DNA of 64,000 nt. It comes from Sapria himalayana (lineage: Eukaryota > Streptophyta > Magnoliopsida > Malpighiales > Rafflesiaceae). Positions 50,742-61,224 of this stretch are shown piece by piece. Positions within the stretch are counted from its first letter, which is position 1, and each line of letters opens with the position of its first letter. The position numbers and the translations under genes were made by a program. Under the pieces are notes generated by a model. It worked only from the letters and a program-made list of their open reading frames with translations. It had not been told where the DNA came from and did no database searches. Location: contig JAREIK010003007.1 of NCBI GenBank assembly GCA_029783825.1, forward strand, positions 836,236-900,235, in the 5' to 3' direction.

Positions 50742-52553
50742 ACTTTCTATATATTTGTCTATCTATCTGTCTATCTATTTGTCTATATATATGTCTATCT
50801 ATCTCTCTATCTATCTACCTATCTATATATCATTCTAATAATATGTCAATATATCTTTTTATCTATCGATAAATCTATCTATTTATCTATCAATCAATTA
50901 ACTATCTATCTCGAAATCATCTAACAAACTATCTATCAATCTGTATATCCAATTGTGTATCAATCTATGTATCAATCTGTCTATTAATCATTCTATCAAT
51001 TTGTCAATCTATCTATATATCAATCTATCAATCTATCAATCAATCTATCTATTTAACTATCAATGTATTTGTATTTTACTTTGTCTATCTATTTTGCTTA
51101 TCTATCTATCTATCTATATTTCTATCAATCTGTCAATCAATCTGTCTAGCTATTTATATATCTATCTATCTATTTATCTTTATATCTATCTATTTGTCTA
51201 TCTATCTCTATATCTATGTGTGTATCTATCTGTCTATCTATCTTTATATCTTTGTGTGTATCTATCTGTCTATCGATATGTCAATATATTTTTATGTATA
51301 TTTGTCAATCTTTCTGTCTATCTATCAGTCTATCTATCTATCTATCTATATATCTATTTATTTATCTATATATCTATCTATCTGTCCATCTATTTGTCTA
51401 TCTATCTATCTATCTATCTGTCTATATCTCTATTGATGTATTATATATCTATTTCTCTATCTATCTATCTATATTTCATTTTATTAGTTAATCCTTCTGT
51501 CTATCTTTCATTCTATCTATCTATCTATATTTCTATCTATTTATCTATCAATCAATTTATTTGTTTATTTATTTATCTATTTATCTATCTATCTATTGGA
51601 CTTTATATCTATTAATCTACTATCTATCTGTCTATCTATCTATCTATCTATTTATCTATCTGTCTATCTATTTATTTATCTGTCTGTCTATCTATCTATC
51701 TATTTTTCTATCTATTTGTCTATCAATCTATCTGTCTATCTATCTATCAATTTATATATATATCTATCTATATATTTATCTGCCGGTCTATCTATATATC
51801 ATTTTATCTATCAATTATCTATCTATTTATCTATCATTCTGTCTATCAATAAATAAATAAATAAATCAAACTTTCTATCTATGTATCTATATATTTGTCA
51901 ATATATCATTCTATCAATCAATCTATCTATCTATCTATCAATTTGTCGATCTATATATCTATCTATATGTCTATATATCTCTCTATGTATCTATCAATAA
52001 TTTTATATATCTATATATCTATATATCTATATATCTATCTATCTCTCTATCTTTCTATTTATTTATTTTTCTATCTATATATCTTTCTATTTAACAATTT
52101 TTCTATCTATCTATATATCTATCCATATTTATATCTATCTATCTATATATCAATTTATCTATCTATCTATCTATCTATCTATTCGTCTATTTATCTATTT
52201 TTCTATCTGTTTAATTATCTATTGATCAATCAATCTATCTATCTATCTATATGTATCTCTATTATCTATCTATCTACGATCTATCTAACTAATATGCTCT
52301 TGATCTATCTTCCTATTTATCTCTCTATCTATTTATCTATCTCTTTATCTATTTTTCAATCAATCTCTCTTTCTATCAATTTGTCTATCAATCTATCTAT
52401 TATTTAATCTATCTATCTGTCTATCATTATTTCTATAAGTCGGTCTATGAATCTTTCTATCTAACTGACTATAAATCTCTCTATCAATTTGTTTATTTAT
52501 CTGTCTATCTATCTTTCTTTTTATTTGTCTATCAATCATTCTATCTATGTGTT

Positions 52554-52602
<49 letters not shown>

Positions 52603-53201
52603 GTCTATCTATTTCTCAATATATCTATCGAATAAACATTCTATCTATTTGTCTAAAAATCTAACTTTCTTTCTATCTATTTTACTATATATCAGTCTAT
52701 CTATCTATCTACCTATTTATCTATCTTTCTATCAATCTTTCTATTTATATGTCTATTAATTTGTATGTCAATTTATTTATCAATTTGTTTATCAATCTGT
52801 CTATCAATCTATCTATCAATCTATCAATCTGCTTATCAATTTGTCTATCAATTTTTCTAAAAATCTATGTATCTATTTATCTATCAAATTATCATTCTAT
52901 GTATCTATCTATCTATCTATTTCTCCATTAATTTAAATATCTATCTATTTATCAGTCTATCTATCAGTCTATCTACTTGTATATCTATCTTTATTATCAT
53001 CTATCTATCTATCTATTTGTCTATCTATCTATATATCTACCTATTTATATATCTATTTATCTATTGATCTATCTGTCTAGTTATCTATCTATCTATTTGT
53101 TTGTCTGTCTATCTATTTATATATCTATCTATCTATCTATCTATCTATCTCTCTTTCTAACTCTCTTTGTATCTGTCTATTTATATATATATATATATCT
53201 G

Positions 53202-53274
<73 letters not shown>

Positions 53275-53315
53275 ATCTATCTATCTATCTATTTGTCTAT
53301 CTATCTTTTTATCTG

Positions 53316-53355
<40 letters not shown>

Positions 53356-54142
53356 TGCCTATTTGTGTATCTATCTCTCTATCTATCTATCTATTTATCT
53401 ATATATTTGTCTATCTATCTTTCTATCAACATATCTATTTATCTACCTATCTATTATTTCTCTATCTATCAATCTGTCTATCTAATTGCCTATCTATATG
53501 TCAATTTATATATCTATCTATCTATTTATATATCAATCTATTTATCTATTATATCTATCTTTCTATCGATCTATCTATTTTCTATCTATTTGCCAATATA
53601 TTTGTATGTTTATATGTCTATCTATCTATCTATCAGTCTATTTATTTGTTTGTTTATCTGTCTATATAGATGTATATTAATATGGTTATCTATTTATCTA
53701 AATTTATATTTATCTATTTTTCAATTTATCTTTCTATCTATATATCTATCTATCTTTCTTTTTATCTGTCTATTTATCTGTCAATTTATCATTCTATCTA
53801 TATATTTGCGTATCTATTTGTGTATCTATATATATATATATATATTTATCTGTCTATCTATCTATTTATATATCTGTTTATCTATCTATCTATGTATCTG
53901 TCTATCTTTCTATTTATATATTTATTTTTTATCTATAATTCTCTCTATATATATTTTTATCTAGTTGACTATCTATCTTTCTATCAATCCATCTATCTAT
54001 CTGTCAAATAATATCTCAATCTATCTGCTTATCAATCTATCTATCTATATTTTTGTCTATCAAACACTATCTCTCTTTCAATAAGTCTATCAATATGTCT
54101 ATACATCTATCTTTCAACATGTCTATGAATCTTTCTATCAAT

Positions 54143-54187
<45 letters not shown>

Positions 54188-55216
54188 TATCTATTTGTTT
54201 ATTAATCAATCTATTTATACATCTATGTTTTTTTCTTTCTATCTCCCTATATATTTGTATATCTATCTATCTATCGATATATTTTTATATTTATCTATCT
54301 GATTTCTATCTATCTATATATCTTTTTATCTTTTTATTTATCTATATATCTATTTGTCTATATTTCTATTTATTAATCTATATATATATATATATCTATC
54401 AATCTATCTATTTGTCGATCTATCTTACTACCTACATATCTATCTATTTTTTTATCTATCTAATTGCATATCTATTTGTCAATATATCTATCTATCTATC
54501 TGTATATCTATTTGTTAATCTATCTATCTATCTATTATATTTGTCTATCTATATATATATCTATCTATCTATTTTTTATCTCTCTGTCTATATGCGTGTC
54601 TATATATCTGTCTATTTATAAGTCTATTTTTGTGTTTATCTATCTATCTATATATCACTCAATCTATTTATCTATTTGTCTATCTTTCTATCTATATGTA
54701 TATTAATTTGTCTCTCTATATATCTAATAATATTTTTATATTCTATTTATAAATCTTTCGGTCTATCTACACGTATATCTATCTATCTATCTATGTATCT
54801 ATTTGTCTATTTATCTTTCTATCTATCTATTTGTGTATCTTTATGTCAATCAATCTGTCTATCTATCTTTCTATCTACCTGTCTATCTACTAATCAATCA
54901 ATCTTTCTTTCTTTCATTCAATCAATCTATCTATAAGTCTATCAACTGTATATCAATCTACCAATCTATCAATCAATCTATCTATTAATCTATCTATCTA
55001 TATATCTATCTATCTTTTTTTTCTCTAAATTTGTCTGCCTATCAATTTGTCTGTCTATATAATTATCTGCCAAACTTCTTGGCTGTCTATTTTTCTATCA
55101 ATGTGTTTATCTATGTATCTATCTATCTACTTTCCTATATATCTTTGTATCTATCTATCTATCTATATGTATATCTATTTATGAATCTATCTATCTGTCA
55201 ATCAATCAATCACTCT
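50742..55216. repeat. CTAT/CTGT degenerate satellite (array 3)
   Basis: About 4.5 kb of CTAT, CTGT, CAAT and TTAT units, the reverse-strand equivalent of array 1. Pure (AT)n and (AC)n(AT)n islands lie inside, for example 52556-52602, 53234-53271 and 54149-54184. The array is complete in the window: GC-rich hAT-like sequence on the left, a CACTACAAGAAAA terminus on the right. Long frames reading Tyr-Leu-Ser-Ile are repeat artefacts. Confidence 0.97.
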
Positions 55217-55220
55217 ATAA

Positions 55221-56100
55221 CACTACAAGAAAATATCAATTTAGCTAGGGAATTTTTGTCAAGGATCAAACCCTAACAAAATTGCAAGGGATTAGTTAGG
55301 GAATAGCAATGGATTGATAAATTTTTTATGAAAAAGAAATAGCAACGGATTAACGATGGATTAGTGAAGGAAAATTATTTGAAAATTCCGCAAAAGAAAA
55401 GTGGGAGATATAGCGACGAATTAGCATGGAAAATTTTTGTAAATTCGGCTCAAGAAAAGCGGGGATTATAGTGATGAATTTAGCGACGGGATATTTCTTG
55501 CTAATAAAATACTTGATTTAGTGATGAATTTAGTGATGAAATATCCCTTGCTAATAAAATTCTTGATTTAATGACGGATTTAGCGATGGAATTTCCCTTG
55601 CTAATAAAATCCTTGATTTAGTGATGGATTTCACGACAGATATTCTCTTGCTAGTAAGATCCATGATTTAGTGACGGTTTATCGACGAATATTCTCTTGC
55701 TAATAAAATCCATGATTTATCGACGAATTTAGCGATGGATTTTTCCTTGCTAATAAAATCAATGATTTAGTGATAGATTTAGCGACAGTTTTTCCCTTGC
55801 TAATAAAATCAATGATTTAGCGATAGATTTTCCCTTGCTAATAAAATCCTTGATTTATCGACGGATTTAGGGATGAATTCTTCATTTCTAATAAAATTCT
55901 TGATTTAGCGATGGATTTCCCTAGCTAATAAAATCCTTGATTGAGCGACGGATTTAGAGACTGATTTTCCATTGCTAATAAAATCCTTGATTTAGCGACA
56001 TATTTTCCATTGCTAATAAAATTCTTGATTTAGCGACAAATTTATGTTTTGGAGTAAGCCCCCAGAAATATTTTTAAATATGAAACTAATATTTTAACAT
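55221..56100 (+). mobile_element. CACTA-like terminus and subterminal region beside array 3
   Basis: The terminus is hard to place to the base because of the preceding CTCTATAA; I read CACTACAAGAAAATATC starting at about 55221. It is followed by TTTAGCTAGGG and AACCCTAACAAAATTGCAAGG. This is the classical CACTA tip (CACTACAAGAAAA) and its subterminal word is shared with the ends at 24576 and 27422. The other end and coding parts are not recognised in the window; the RCC1 exon at 57756 might be cargo. Confidence 0.75.
55465..56045 (+). repeat. Tandem subterminal array, about 12 units of 40-58 bp
   Basis: The unit is roughly TTGATTTAGCGACGGATTTA followed by GCGATGGATTTTCCCTTGC and TAATAAAATCC. 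Units differ in length because one or two copies of the GCGA(C/T)GGATTT half are present. It lies 250 bases inside a CACTA tip, as expected for protein-binding subterminal repeats. Confidence 0.88.
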
Positions 56101-56159
56101 TTGATAAAAAAGCACGAAACTATAAATAAATTCAAAACCATTGCACTTGAATTCATAAA

Positions 56160-56580
56160 TCCTAAACTAACCTTGCCCCTCTCTCATTCCCCTCACCCTC
56201 GTTCACTCCCCAGCCCCTCACCCTTGTCCTATCCCCAGCCCCTCACCCTTGTCCTATCCCTGCCCCTAACCCTTGTCCTATCCCCTGCCCCTCACCCTTG
56301 TCCCTTCCCCTGCCCCTCACCATTTACCATTTGCTCCTCGTCCTCACCCTTGCCCCTCACTCGTCACCCCTCTCCCCTCTTCCCTTGCCTCTCTCTCCTC
56401 GCCCCTCATCTCTCGCCCCTCTCCCCTCGCCCCTCTCTATGAATCCACCGAGATCCATGGTGGAGCTCCGTTGAGCTCCTTCGTGGAGCTATTGGAGAGA
56501 GGTGAAGGGCTAGGAAGAGGTGCAAGGGCTAGGAAGAGGGGCAAGGGCAAGGGGAAGTGGAGAGGGGTGAGGGTAGTTTA
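56160..56580. repeat. C-rich 25-bp minisatellite and pyrimidine/purine foldback
   Basis: From 56211 to 56320 a CAGCCCCTCACCCTTGTCCT-type unit repeats with an exact 25-base period (starts 56211, 56236, 56261, 56286, 56311). The pyrimidine-rich strand continues to about 56440 and is followed at 56490-56575 by a purine-rich stretch complementary in composition and partly in order (GGGCAAGGGGAAGTGGAGAG against CTCTCCCCTCTTCCCTTGCC). The two could fold back around the 50-base middle. Frames over 110 codons here arise from the lack of stops and are not supported as genes. Confidence 0.75.
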
Positions 56581-56935
56581 TGACTATGAATTCAAGTGTC
56601 TAGATTTTTTATGTTTTTATGTTAGGTGACTTTTTTTTTAATATTAAAAGGTCAATTTAAATTATTTTAATATTTCAGGGGATACCCCAAAATATAATTC
56701 CACCTTAAAATAATAACATTCATGAATCTTTAAAATAATACAAACTTATTAATCACTCATCTCTTAACAACATAGTTCACTTGATCATCTTCTAAATCGA
56801 TTTCATATCATTGGATGTGAATGACCATTTCAAAGATGAATCTTTAGTTACCCATTTCTTTGATTGAACGAGCTTCTCTGCCCAAGTCACTGCTTATAGA
56901 ATTCAGTTCGTTCGCGTACTTCGTTGTTTATTTTG

Positions 56936-57110
56936 AGTATTTAAGTTAAAAGTTTCATTTTTACTATTCAAGCCGAAAGGTTCATTTTTTGTATTCAAGC
57001 CTAAAGGTTCATTTTTAGTATTCAAGCCAAAAGGTTCATTTTAAGTATTCAAGTCTAAACCTTGGTTTTAAGTATTCAAGTCAAAAGGTTCATTTTTACT
57101 ATTAAAGTCC
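56936..57110. repeat. 27-bp minisatellite, seven units
   Basis: The word GTATTCAAGCCAAAAGGTTC plus ATTTTTA repeats at 56937, 56964, 56991, 57018, 57045, 57072 and 57099, exactly every 27 bases with no indel. Point differences are few. Confidence 0.93.
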
Positions 57111-57755
57111 ACCAAATCTTACACTCAAGGTGCAGCTTAGCATTCTTATGACATTTAAAATCATTTTGTTCCATAAATTTCATTATCAATTTAAGTTTTC
57201 ATTGTGTTACGTTTACCCTATATTTTCACAAACTGCACAATTTTTTAAATCGTATCTGTATATGATTGTTTATGAACTGTGATTTTCATTAGATCTTATT
57301 TTGTCCCATCTGAAAAACTTGTTATTCCATTTTCTTTGTAAAGAATCTCTTAATTCTATGTCACGATTGTTTTCATTTAAACTTTGATTGTTAATTGATT
57401 TTGTAGAAGTTTGTAATCAGTTCAAGAATAGTTGATTGATTTAGTTCTGATGACTAATTTTTTTACTAGTCATCCTGACTTTTCCCTCTTAGATTATGAT
57501 TAAATTTATCTATTTATGGAAAATTTGATTTTTGGTATATTTTATTTGGTTTATTTTCAGTTAATTATTTAAATGATTTTGCAAAATAATCAAAATCAAG
57601 ATGATTTTTTCCTATTATTTGTAAATCACTCAATGTTGTTATGGCCATGGCCATTTTCTATCTTACACTCTTTTCAACTGATGATGGTCAGTGGTACAAT
57701 AGTATGATGGACATTAATGATATCTTAGGCAATTTTGCAATGCCCATAGTTTCAG
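57111..57755. other. AT-rich sequence before RCC1 exon
   Basis: No domain was recognised. A short frame starting at 57641 (MAMAIFYLTLFSTDD) runs without a stop into the RCC1 exon, but its first 38 codons do not look like RCC1 repeats and probably are intron or flank. Confidence 0.4.
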
Positions 57756-57961
57756 TTACAATGATTGCGATTTATGTATGGGGGTATAATCAGAGTTGGC
57801 AAACAGGAAGAAATGGAAAATAGTGTCAAATGTGAATACCAAAACCACTTCGTCCAGAGCTCTTTGAATTCCCAGCTGGTGACAATGCTCGGTGGTTGGA
57901 TATATCATGTGGCAGAGAGCATACTGTAGCTGTGGCTTCTGATGGCTCACTTTTTACATGG
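57756..57961 (+). pseudogene. RCC1-family (UVR8-like beta-propeller) exon remnant
   Basis: After an acceptor-like TTTCAG the frame reads IYVWGYNQSWQTGRNGK, stop, CQM, stop, IPKPLRPELFEFPAG, DNARWLDISCGREHTVAVAS, DGSLFTW and then GTTTGC, a plausible donor. The blocks VWGYNQSGQTGR, WLDISCGREHTVAV and DGSLFTWG are standard RCC1 repeat blades. RCC1 repeats form a seven-bladed propeller of about 350 or more residues; here only about one and a half blades remain, and two stops make it dead. The neighbouring exons are not found. It lies 2.5 kb inside a CACTA terminus, so capture by that element is possible. Confidence 0.78.
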
Positions 57962-59755
57962 GTTTGCTTTCTTTTTCTTTATTCAGATATTTCTGCAAAT
58001 GATTCATTTTTTTGTTAGCTAGCCAAACAATGTGGAGGTTGAAAAGTTTGTTCATGTTGAATTATTGAAAAGAAATGTTCTATACATTTTATTAATCTAA
58101 AATGTGAATACATGATACAAAAAAATATATGGAGTGTTTTTATACAAAACATTTCACTAATATTAAATACAAGCTGAAATGTAAAAACATATTTGAAATT
58201 AAATAAAATTAATATGATAATCTAACATTTTTCTTTAAACTAATGCATAAATATCTAAAATACCTGACTTGAAAAAAAATATAACTCAATTAGAGTTTTT
58301 GTTATATATCTCAAGATTGATTGGTGGTAGGACTATCAGCAATAATGATTAATTATCATATATATATTTTTAATGCAATGATAATTTACATTTATGTTCT
58401 TTGTTTAATCTTGAAAAATTAAAATGGAAGGTATATATTTGGCTTGTTAATTTTCATAGTAAAATATAATATGATGAAAGCAGAAAAGTATAATTTTTAA
58501 GAAAGTACGTAATCAAAAAAAGTTTACAAATACTTTCAAGTAGTATCTTATGGTTCATTTATACTTGTATCTAAAAATATTGATATGTTTTTTATTGTCA
58601 ATAAATAATTGGTTAATTAGAAAATATGATCAACTAGATTCTGAATAAATATGATTAACTAGAATCTGAATAATTAGTCATTTTCATCACCATAATTTTA
58701 TAATTGTTGGTTATTTAAATTTTTTAATTATTCTTTTATATTAGAAGATTCAACAAAAATATCAATGATAGCTTAAATATTGACCCTTGTTTTAATTAGT
58801 GTCTTTGGTAATTACTTTGATGCATATCTTTTATTTAACAAGCAAAAATAAATGGGTAGCCTATCTCATCAAATAATATAAAATTAAATATAATAGTTGA
58901 ATAAAACTACAACACATATTTATGATTAGTTTTTCCCACCATCTTACTCAAAATTCTTGGGTTGTACATTTAGTAGGAGTCAATACTCATGTTTTAAGTG
59001 ATCACATTCAACTTTGATTAGTCTTGAGTCTTTAATATTGTTTTAAGCTTTTGGACAGTGACATTGTTGTATTGACCATGGGGCATGACAATGCTAATGT
59101 TGTTCTTTTTTTGTCATATATTTTTTTTTTGTATATGAGTTTTGTTAGAAAGATGAGATGGACCATGAGGTATATCGATGCCTCTACTATCAATAAGAAA
59201 AAGTGACATCACATCAAGTAAATAATATTTATTGATTATGAGGTATACCAATGAGAAAAATATACTACAATTTCTTATCATTCACAATATGAGAATGTTA
59301 GCAGAGATATATGTCATCTGATTCAGAAAGATATTTAGGGTTTTTGTAGGATGATTATACATGATAGTTTGAGATTTTATTATTTTTATTAATAATTATA
59401 TTAGATATATATTATTTTTTTATCATCTCTTATCATTCTCTCTCAGATTAATCTCATATTTTTCGTCGACTTATATATGTTCCTTGGGATTAGAGTAGAT
59501 AAGACTTTTCCATAACATTAAGAATATAGCATTAGGTAAAGATATCTCGGGGTGTGTATCCGACATTCCTATAGTACTAGATACATATAGTTATTGATTT
59601 AAAAAAAGATTTGAAATTTTGTTTATGATTATAAATTTTATGGAAAATAAAAACATAGTTTGATTGTAACATGAAAATATTAAGATGATTAGAACATTAT
59701 GTGCGACATATGAAAAGAATATTATGTGTTAATGTCAGTGTCATTTGTCTTTTTG
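57962..59755. other. AT-rich DNA without recognised features
   Basis: No domain on either strand. Around 59520-59580, GATATCTCGGGGTGTGTATC and CCGACATTCC have the look of retrotransposon LTR words, but no pair is visible. There is nothing else to report. Confidence 0.4.
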
Positions 59756-59759
59756 GAAA

Positions 59760-60345
59760 ATGTATGGTGTGGTAGTGTTATTTGTTTCTATTATTGAACC
59801 TGTGTTTGGATGAATTAGAAAAGTTAAAACATAAATTGAATTTTGAGATTGTAGTTGCTAATGCTAACCATAAAATTTAGTTTATGGGACAAAAAATGAG
59901 TATCATTATAATGGTCATAAACATGAACCAAATATTATCTCCTTGAGTGGTTTTTGATTTTTTAAGCATCTTATTTTCCAACTAATTTAATGGGGGTGTA
60001 TGAAAAGAACAAGAGGTAATCCTAAAGCAAGTTATGGGTTGCAATAACTCAGTTCTCTTTGTTTAGGCCATAAATTATCATTGAAGATTTTAATGTATTA
60101 GTAAGAATGAAAGAATAATTAGTGAGGAAGGGTGTTAATCTACATTTTTCTCTAGAATTTGTAGCTTGTGTAGTAGGATGTGAGTTAGTGTATTTGAATG
60201 TTTTTGATAAATAATTCACTTTGCATAATTAGAGAGAGGATAGTCACAAGATATGATTTTGACTTGATATAATGCTATGTAATATGTAATGATTAGATAA
60301 ATGAGGTATTTCACCACTCATTCACCTCAATAGTGTCATTTGAAA
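59760..60345 (+). pseudogene. LINE endonuclease-domain relic, copy 1
   Basis: The fragments readable in the plus strand are LNFEIVVANANHKIW near 59840-59880, then FNVLVRMKE-type residues and LHFSLEFVACVVGCELVYL near 60090-60200, then a segment corresponding to TWYN, DSHKI, LDIMLCN and WLDK near 60215-60300. In plant LINE ORF2 endonucleases the order is a W-x-GDFN motif, SLEF and CELVD, FTW-x-N, RLDR and SDHCP. The match is weak base by base but consistent in order and spacing, and copy 2 supports it. No reverse transcriptase is visible. Confidence 0.55.
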
Positions 60346-60357
60346 CTTATTTTAAAT

Positions 60358-60880
60358 GTATAATGTGCTAGTGTCATTTTTCTTAATTAGTGAACCTAAA
60401 TATCTGATTGAATTAGAAAAGTTAAAACATAAACTTAATTTTGAGGTTGTTGCTGCTAATGCTAACCATAAAAATTAGTCTATGGTACAAAAAATGAGTA
60501 CGATAATGATCTTAAATATAGACCAAATATTATCTCTTTTAGTTGTTTTAGATTCTTTGAACATTCCACCTAATGTCCTCTCTGTCTGAACTATAAATTA
60601 TTAGCGGAGGTTTTAATGTTGTTGTAAGAGTAGAAGAAAAATTAGAGGGGTTTAATTTGCATTTCTCTCTAGAATTTGTTAATTGTATAATAGGATATGA
60701 GTTAATATATTTGTAAAATTTTAATAATAAATGCAAATGGTATAATTAGAGTGTGGATAGTCATCAAATGTGATTCTAATTAGATTTCATAATACATAAT
60801 ATGTAATGGTTATATAAATGAAATATTTTATTAGTTATGCATCTTAGTAGAGTAAATTTGATATTACACATTTGATCTTT
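60358..60880 (+). pseudogene. LINE endonuclease-domain relic, copy 2 (tandem duplicate)
   Basis: The sequence is collinear with copy 1 at an offset of about 598 bases: GAATTAGAAAAGTTAAAACA, GCTAATGCTAACCATAAAA, ATGAGTA, ACCAAATATTATCTC and TTTCTCTCTAGAATTTGT recur in order. The frame reads FEVVAANANHKN, GGFNVVVRVEEKLEGFNLHF, SLEFVNCIIGYELIYL, then SVDSHQM, LDFIIHN. The two copies differ widely by eye, so the duplication or the two insertions are old. Confidence 0.6.
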
Positions 60881-61224
60881 AAAGTAAAGGACTAATAGGG
60901 AACATCAACATGAGATGATTTATTTTTTTGAAAAGGATAAAATGATTAATTAGATAACATGTGCTATCACTTATGCAATTAATTAGATAGCTGAAAGAAA
61001 GAACTAATATCTAATTGTGATAATTAAGGCATTTCTATTACTTATGAGTGTTCTTAGTTATTTTTTAAAAAAATTGGTGTCAACAAATAAATTCTTATTC
61101 AATTGGATGTTGTTTTTAGTATTCTTAGATTGTAGCTAATATTAATTTTTATATTTATGAGAGTTTTTTTATTTTTTGCTTAAGATTTTTGAGTGTATTT
61201 ATTTTATTTAAAATTTTTGTAGAT

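Noticed and set aside
50953..55276. Plus-strand frames up to 265 codons in array 3
   Set aside because: The same satellite artefact on the CTAT strand; several frames overlap with identical composition.
56101..56629. Two overlapping Pro/Leu-rich frames
   Set aside because: They come from the C-rich minisatellite and foldback; two frames are equally open, which argues against coding.
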